From Cladorhizidae sp. MBARI D1340-BT2 (lineage: Eukaryota > Porifera > Demospongiae > Poecilosclerida > Cladorhizidae), in NCBI GenBank assembly GCA_028752905.1, contig JAQNBH010000009.1, positions 46,609,165 through 46,673,164 of the forward strand: a stretch of DNA of 64,000 nt, given 5' to 3'. Each line of letters starts with the position of its first letter. The stretch's first letter is position 1. The notes below the pieces were generated by a model that saw nothing but the letters and a program-made list of their open reading frames with translations, did not search any database and had not been told where the DNA came from. The translations under genes and the position numbers were made by a program. Below are positions 57,588 to 64,000 of the stretch, one piece after another.

Positions 57588-59945
57588 GGGGCCCACCCCA
57601 GAGCCAGTGTGCTAGCTCACCCCAGAGCCAGTGTGCTAGGACTCACCCACCCCAGAGCCAGTGTGCTAGGACTCACCCACCCCAGAGCCAGTGTGCTAGG
57701 ACTCACCCCAGAGCCAGTGTGCTAGGGCCCACCCCAGAGCCAGTGTGCTAGGACTCACCCACCCCAGAGCCAGTGTGCTAGGGCTCACCCCAGAGCCGGT
57801 GTGCTAGGACTCACCCACCCCAGAGCCAGTGTGCTACGGCTCACCCCAGAGCCAGTGTGCTAGGACTCACCCACCCCAGAGCCAGTGTGCTACGGCTCAC
57901 CCCAGAGCCAGTGTGCTAGGACTCACCCACCCCAGAGCCACTGTGCTAGGGCTCAGCCAGTGTGCTAGGTCTCACCCACCCCAGAGCCAGTGTGCTAGGA
58001 CTCACCCACCCCAGAGCCAGTGTGCTAGGACTCACCCACCCCAGAGCCAGTGTGCTAGGACCCACCCACCCCAGAGCCAGTGTGCTAGGACTCACCCACC
58101 CCAGAGCCAGTGTGCTAGGGCTCACCCCAGAGCCAGTGTGCTAGGACTCACCCACCCCAGAGCCAGTGTGCTAGGACTCACCCACCCCAGAGCCAGTGTG
58201 CTAGGACTCACCCACCCCAGAGCCAGTGTGCTAGGACTCACCCACCCCAGAGCCAGTGTGCTAGGACTCACCCACCCCAGAGTCAGTGTGCTAGGACTCA
58301 CCCCAGAGCCAGTGTGCTAGGACTCACTCACCCCAGAGCCAGTGCTCACCCCAGAGCCAGTGTGCTAGGACTCACCCACCCCAGAGCCAGTGTGCTAGGA
58401 CTCACCCCAGAGCCAGTGTGCTAGGGCTCACCCCAGAGCCAGTGTGCTAGGACTCACCCACCCCAGAGCCAGTGTGCTAGGACTCACCCCAGAGCCAGTG
58501 CGCTAGGGCTCACCCCAGAGCCAGTGTGCTAGGACTCACCCACCCCAGAGCCAGTGTGCTAGGACTCACCCACCCCAGAGCCAGTGTGCTAGGACTCACC
58601 CACCCCAGAGCCAGTGTGCTAGGACTCACCCACCCCAGAGCCAGTGTTCTAGGACTCACCCACCCCAGAGCCAGTGTGCTAGGACTCACCCCAGAGCCAG
58701 TGTGCTAGGACTCACCCACCCCAGAGCCAGTGTGCTAGGACTCACCCACCCCAGAGCCAGTGTGCTAGGACTCACCCACCCCAGAGCCAGTGTGCTAGGA
58801 CCCACCCACCCTAGAGCCAGTGTGCTGGGACTCACCCCAGAGCCAGTGTGCTAGGACTCACCCACCCCAGAGCCAGTGTGCTAGAACTCACCCACCCCAG
58901 AGCCAGTGTGCTAGGACTCGCCCCAGAGCCAGTGTGCTAGGGCTCACCCCAGAGCCAGTGTGCTGGGGCCCACCCCAGAGCCAGTGTGCTGGGGCTCACC
59001 CCAGAGCCAGTGTGCTAGGCTCACCCACCCCAGAGCCAGTGTGCTAGGACTCACCCACCCCAGAGCCAGTGTGCTAGGGCTCACCCACCCCAGAGCCAGT
59101 GTGCTAGGACTCACCCACCCCAGAGCCAGTGTGCTAGGACTCACCCCAGAGCGAGTGTGCTAGGCCCCACCCCAGAGCCAGTGTGCTAGGACCCACCCAC
59201 CCCAGAGCCAGTGTGCTAGGACCCACCCCAGAGCCAGTGTGCTGGGGCTCACCCACCCCAGAGCCAGTGTGCTAGGACTCACCCACCGCAGAGCCAGTGT
59301 GCTAGGGCTCACCCCCCCCCCAGAGCCAGTGTGCTAGGACTCACCCACCCCAGAGCCAGTGTGCCCAGAGCCAGTGTGCTAGGGCTCACCCCAGAGCAAT
59401 GTGCTAGGCCCCACCCCAGAGCCAGTGTGCTAGGACCCACCCCAGAGCCAGTGTGCTAGGACTCACCCACCCCGGAACCAGTGTGCTAGGACTCACCCCA
59501 GAGCCAGTGTGCTAGGGCTCACCCCAGATCCAGTGTGCTAGGACTCACTCACCCCAGAGCCAGCCAGTGTGCTAGGACTCACCCCAGAGCCAGTGTGCTA
59601 GGGCTCACCCCAGAGCCAGTGTGCTAGGACTCACCCACCCCAGAGCCAGTGTGCTAGGGCTCACCCACCCCAGAGCCAGTGTGCTAGGACTCACCCACCC
59701 CGGAACCAGTGTGCTAGGACTCACCCCAGAGCCAGTGTGCTAGGGCTCACCCCAGATCCAGTGTGCTAGGACTCACTCACCCCAGAGCCAGCCAGTGTGC
59801 TAGGACTCACCCCAGAGCCAGTGTGCTAGGGCTCACCCCAGAGCCAGTGTGCTAGGACTCACCCACCCCAGAGCCAGTGTGCTAGGGCTCACCCACCCCA
59901 GAGCCAGTGTGCTAGGACTCACCCCAGAGCCAGTGTGCTAGGACT
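57588..59945. repeat. Minisatellite, 30/26-bp unit, about 82 copies
   Basis: Units contain CCCCAGAGCCAGTGTGCTAG followed by GACTCACCCA or GGCTCACC. The 26-bp form lacks CCAC. A 228-bp block is duplicated near the end (markers CCCGGAACC at 59,471 and 59,699, and AGCCAGCCAGTG). Pro/Ser/Gln-rich frames are shadows. Confidence 0.96.
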
Positions 59946-60159
59946 CGTCCCTGCCCGAGACTATTAATTACATCCTAATGAATTTTAACGAATCCTTAAC
60001 TGAAACTTTCCTTACCTGTGGAAGGGTCAGCACTCAAGTGATAATTACAAGCAACAAAAGACCGACGTTTAGATTTTAGAGCTTTTTAGCAACTTTATAG
60101 CTTGTTAGCATGTCCATGTGATCATGCACATGTTAGCATGCACATGTTAGCATGTCCAT
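59946..60159. other. Unique spacer
   Basis: About 210 bp of AT-rich unique sequence, with three copies of TGTTAGCATG near 60,105-60,160. No gene. Confidence 0.5.
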
Positions 60160-61911
60160 ATCAGAAGAACTGAGCAGAGATATAAGTCTTCCATGCAGCT
60201 ATACTGTAGAGAGTAGGGACAACTAGAAACAGCAGAACTGAGCTGAGATATAAGTCTTCCATGCAGCTATACTGTAGAGAGTAGGGACAACTAGAAACAG
60301 CAGAACTGAGCTGAGATATAAGTCTTCCATGCAGCTATACTGTAGAGAGTTGGGACAACTAGAAACAGCAGAACTGAGCTGAGATATAAGTCTTCCATGC
60401 AGCTATACTGTAGAGAGCAGGGACAACTAGAAACAGTAGAACTGAGCTGAGATATAAGTCTTCCATGCAGCTATACTGTAGAGAGCAGGGACAACTAGAA
60501 ACAGCAGAACTGAGCTGAGATATAAGTCTTCCATGCAGCTATACTGTAGAGAGTAGGGACAACTAGAAACAGCAGAACTGAGCTGAGATATAAGTCTTCC
60601 ATGCAGCTATACTGTAGAGAGTAGGGACAACTAGAAACAGCAGAACTGAGCTGAGATATAAGTCTTCCAAGCAGCTATACTGTAGAGAGTAGGGACAACT
60701 AGAAACAGCAGAACTGAGCTGAGATATAAGTCTTCCATGCAGCTATACTGTAGAGAGCAGGGACAACTAGAAACAGCAGAACTGAGCTGAGATATAAGTC
60801 TTCCATGCAGCTATACTGTAGAGAGCAGGGACAACTAGAAACAGCAGAACTGAGCTGAGATATAAGTCTTCCATGCAGCTATACTGTAGAGAGTAGGGAC
60901 AACTAGAAACAGCAGAACTGAGCTGAGATATAAGTCTTCCATGCAGCTATACTGTAGAGAGTAGGGACAACTAGAAACAGCAGAACTGAGCTGAGATATA
61001 AGTCTTCCATGCAGCTATACTGTAGAGAGTAGGGACAACTAGAAACAGCAGAACTGAGCTGAGATATAAGTCTTCCATGCAGCTATACTGTAGAGAGCAG
61101 GGACAACTAGAAACAGCAGAACTGAGCTGAGATATAAGTCTTCCATGCAGCTATACTGTAGAGAGCAGGGACAACTAGAAACAGCAGAACTGAGCTGAGA
61201 TATAAGTCTTCCATGCAGCTATACTGTAGAGAGCAGGGACAACTAGAAACAGCAGAACTGAGCTGAGATATAAGTCTTCCATGCAGCTATACTGTAGAGA
61301 GCAGGGACAACTAGAAACAGCAGAACTGAGCTGAGATATAAGTCTTCCATGCAGCTATACTGTAGAGAGCAGGGACAACTAGAAACAGCAGAACTGAGCT
61401 GAGATATAAGTCTTCCATGCAGCTATACTGTAGAGAGCAGGGACAACTAGAAACAGCAGAACTGAGCTGAGATATAAGTCTTCCATGCAGCTATACTGTA
61501 GAGAGCAGGGACAACTAGAAACAGCAGAACTGAGCTGAGATATAAGTCTTCCATGCAGCTATACTGTAGAGAGCAGGGACAACTAGAAACAGCAGAACTG
61601 AGCTGAGATATAAGTCTTCCATGCAGCTATACTGTAGAGAGCAGGGACAACTAGAAACAGCAGAACTGAGCTGAGATATAAGTCTTCCATGCAGCTATAC
61701 TGTAGAGAGCAGGGACAACTAGAAACAGCAGAACTGAGCTGAGATATAAGTCTTCCATGCAGCTATACTGTAGAGAGCAGGGACAACTAGAAACAGCAGA
61801 ACTGAGCTGAGATATAAGTCTTCCATGCAGCTATACTGTAGAGAGCAGGGACAACTAGAAACAGCAGAACTGAGCTGAGATATAAGTCTTCCATGCAGCT
61901 ATACTGTAGAG
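60160..61911. repeat. Minisatellite, 68-bp unit, about 26 copies, interrupted by a transposon
   Basis: 68-bp units contain AGAACTGAGCTGAGATATAA and GCAGCTATACTGTAGAGAG. They are very uniform, with AGTAGGG units mainly in the first half and AGCAGGG in the second. The last unit breaks at CTGTAGAG, where the hAT terminus begins. Further units may resume beyond the window. Confidence 0.97.
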
Positions 61912-64000
61912 CAGTGTTTACCAAAGTACGGCCCGCGGGCCAGATCCGGCCCACTAAGCTCTTCAATCCGGCCCAGTAGCATCAAAGCCAAAAATGCAGG
62001 TTTGGTGAAAATTGGTCAGGCATCTGGTAACTAAATAAATAAGTAAAAATGGCGGTAAGGGAACGCACCAAAATGATTTGTAGCTGAACGAGCAGGAAAC
62101 CCTGCCCATACGGTGGGTTTTCAGCTAAAAATGTCTGTAGAGAAAAAGAGAAAAGTGGATCTTGAACGCAGAGGATGAGTGGACCAAAGATTTTTTCTTC
62201 GCCAAGGAGAAGGATAAAGTACTCTGCTTGATTTGGTCGCCGTCCCCAAACAGTTCAACATCCAGAGGCATTATAAGTCCCATCATGCAAAAGACTATGA
62301 TGCCTTCCAAGGAGACCAGAGGGTTTCTAAGGCAGAGGAGTTACAGAAAATGCTTCAGAGTCAGCAAAAGATCTTCAAGAAGGCTGATCTGCAGAGCAAA
62401 AAGGCTACCTTTGCCAGCTTCAAAGTGGCAGAGGTGCTGGCAAAGAGTGGAAAGCCATTCACAGATGGAGAAAAATTGTCAGGGAATGTCTGAAGGAAGT
62501 AGTTAAGTCTTGTGCCCAGACAAAGCTAGCATTTTCAATGATGTGAGTGAGCCTCAGCAACAAAACCATGGCCAGGAGAGTGGAGGAGTTGTCAGGAAAC
62601 ATTACAACTTGAGTAAGCTGGACTTGGCTATGAGAAACTGGTGCGAGTGGCCACAGATGGTGCTCCTGCCATGGTCGGTCACAAGAATGGATTTCAAGGC
62701 TATCTAATGAGGAAATTGGAGGAACAGGAACTCTGCAAGGAAAATGTTGTCTTCTATCATTGTGTGATACATCAGGAAGCTCTCTGTGCCAAAACTGTTG
62801 GATATAGTGAGGATAAGAAGGTTGTCATCGACTTTGTCAACTTTGTCAGAGGGAGTGCCATGAGGCACCGCCAGTTCCAGGCTTTGATGGTTGAAATTGA
62901 GGCCTGTTACCCGGATATTCCTTACTTCTCTTCTGTTAGGTGGCTCAATCGAGGCAAGACTCTGAAGAGAGTTTGGGAGCTCAGAAAAGAGATACCGGTC
63001 TTTTTAGAAATGAAGTGAAAATCAAAGGAGAAGTTTGTAGAGCCAGGGTTTCTCTCCAATCTTGCCTTCTTAGCTGATCTGACGGAAAAGTTGAACCAAC
63101 TCAACATCTCTCTCCAAGGCTAAGGTAAATTTGTCCATGAAATGCATGCTGATGTCAAGGGTTTTGAAACAAAGCTCAGGCTTTGGCAAGCACAGATGAT
63201 TTCTGGCTCTTTGTACCACTTACCCTGCTTGAGGATTATGCAGGAGGGTGTCTTAGTGCCAAATGATGAGTATGGTCAGGATCTGGAGAAACTAGGGAAA
63301 GAGTTTGAAGGCTGTTTCAAGGACTTCAGAGCACAAGAGAAAAATCTTCAGATATTTTCAAGGCCTTTCTCTGTGAAACCTTCAGAGGCACCGGTGGCAC
63401 TGCAAATGGAACTGATCGATCTGCAGTGCAATATGGATTTGGAAGCAGATTTCAAGACTAAGACATTGGTGCAGTTTTACCAGAATTCGCTTCCCCACCT
63501 ATATACCCTGAGTTGATCAAGCATGTCCTGAAGTACCTTACCCTGTTTGGCTCGACTTTCAATTGCGAGCAGCTCTTCTCAAGGATGAAGATGACAAAGT
63601 CCAAGTACAGATGCAACTTGACCAATGAACATCTTGAAGACATCCTCAGAATATCCACAACTAATATGAAACCTGACATTGATGAAATCATGAAAAGTCA
63701 CCAGCAATTTCACACTTCCCACTGAACAAGAACAAGTTTGCAATGTCTTAAAATGTTTTTTATTCTGATATTTCAAAGTGGCAAATATTTATCTAACCCT
63801 GTGGAAACATGTGGAAACATCAATTTTGCCATGTTTGCTGTGAAAAGGAAAAATTAATTCTGGTATTTCTTGAAAGTTGGAAGCATTTATTTAACCATGT
63901 GTAAACATCCACTTTACCACATTTATCTATATTAAAAAGAAAAAAATCATCATGCTAAAAATAGTAACAAACAATACTAGTACAATGTGTGAGAAGTTCA
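61912..64000 (+). pseudogene. hAT transposon pseudogene, GTF2IRD2-like (Charlie8 type)
   Basis: Starts with an hAT-like terminus, CAGTGTTTACCAAAGTACGG then CCCGCGGGCC. The decayed transposase begins at ATG 62,131 with the NLS-like KKRKVD, then an EDEWTKDFFF and BED-finger-like FNIQRHYKSHHAK region, KPFTDGEKL, VSLSNKTMARRVEELS, then a deletion that removes the LDEST-type first catalytic Asp. After it come ATDGAPAMVGHKNG, HCVIHQEALCAKT, SVRWLNRGKTLKRVWELR, LAFLADLTEKLNQLNISLQG and the C-terminal CEQLFSRMKMTKSKYR (stop at 63,723). There are frameshifts near 62,165, 62,235, 62,490 and 63,500 and in-frame stops at 63,016 and 63,121. The 3' terminus is not in the window. Related to the transposase domesticated in mammalian GTF2IRD2. 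Confidence 0.9.

Overview
Eukaryotic, almost certainly metazoan, DNA. It holds one intron-containing gene, a TTC28-like TPR/CHAT protein on the + strand, and two decayed hAT transposons of animal type (ZBED5-like and GTF2IRD2-like). The rest is dominated by minisatellites. By my count about 33 separate tandem arrays with unit lengths of 20-69 bp fill roughly 46 of 64 kb. The species cannot be named from sequence alone. A marine invertebrate such as a sponge or cnidarian is a reasonable guess, because TTC28-like genes are numerous there and one possible 47-bp intron is present, but this is inference.

Layout. 1-14.2 kb: no gene recognised, nine clear minisatellites (the largest is a 29-bp unit, about 185 copies, 8.36-13.76 kb) and some TG-rich or degenerate repeats. 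14.24-14.43 kb: first TTC28 exon seen. 14.43-25.27 kb: an intron almost wholly made of a 32-bp array, a 56-bp array of about 171 copies holding a 100-N assembly gap, and a pyrimidine-rich 26-bp array. 25.27-30.08 kb: exon B and a single 4.5-kb exon encoding about two dozen TPRs and most of the CHAT domain. 30.6-30.8 kb: exon D. 30.8-45.35 kb: a large intron with a 28-bp array, a 46-bp array of about 100 copies, a ZBED5-like hAT pseudogene, 32-, 53- and 54-bp arrays, and a possible small two-exon gene at 43.67-43.98 kb. 45.35-46.20 kb: exons E and F. 46.2-57.15 kb: intron of nine or more arrays. 57.15-57.21 kb: a tentative last exon. 57.6-61.9 kb: two more arrays. 61.9-64 kb: a GTF2IRD2-like hAT pseudogene running off the edge.

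The seven TTC28 exons splice in a consistent reading frame to about 1,883 codons (5' end uncertain). Both residues of the CHAT protease dyad appear to be replaced, so the protein is predicted to be a TPR scaffold with a dead protease fold. Several arrays are built from sequence that looks like splice donors, acceptors or pyrimidine tracts of this gene. That relation between minisatellite growth and splice junctions is the most interesting feature of the window. I found no convincing wholly new multi-gene system, and no CRISPR array, rRNA or tRNA.
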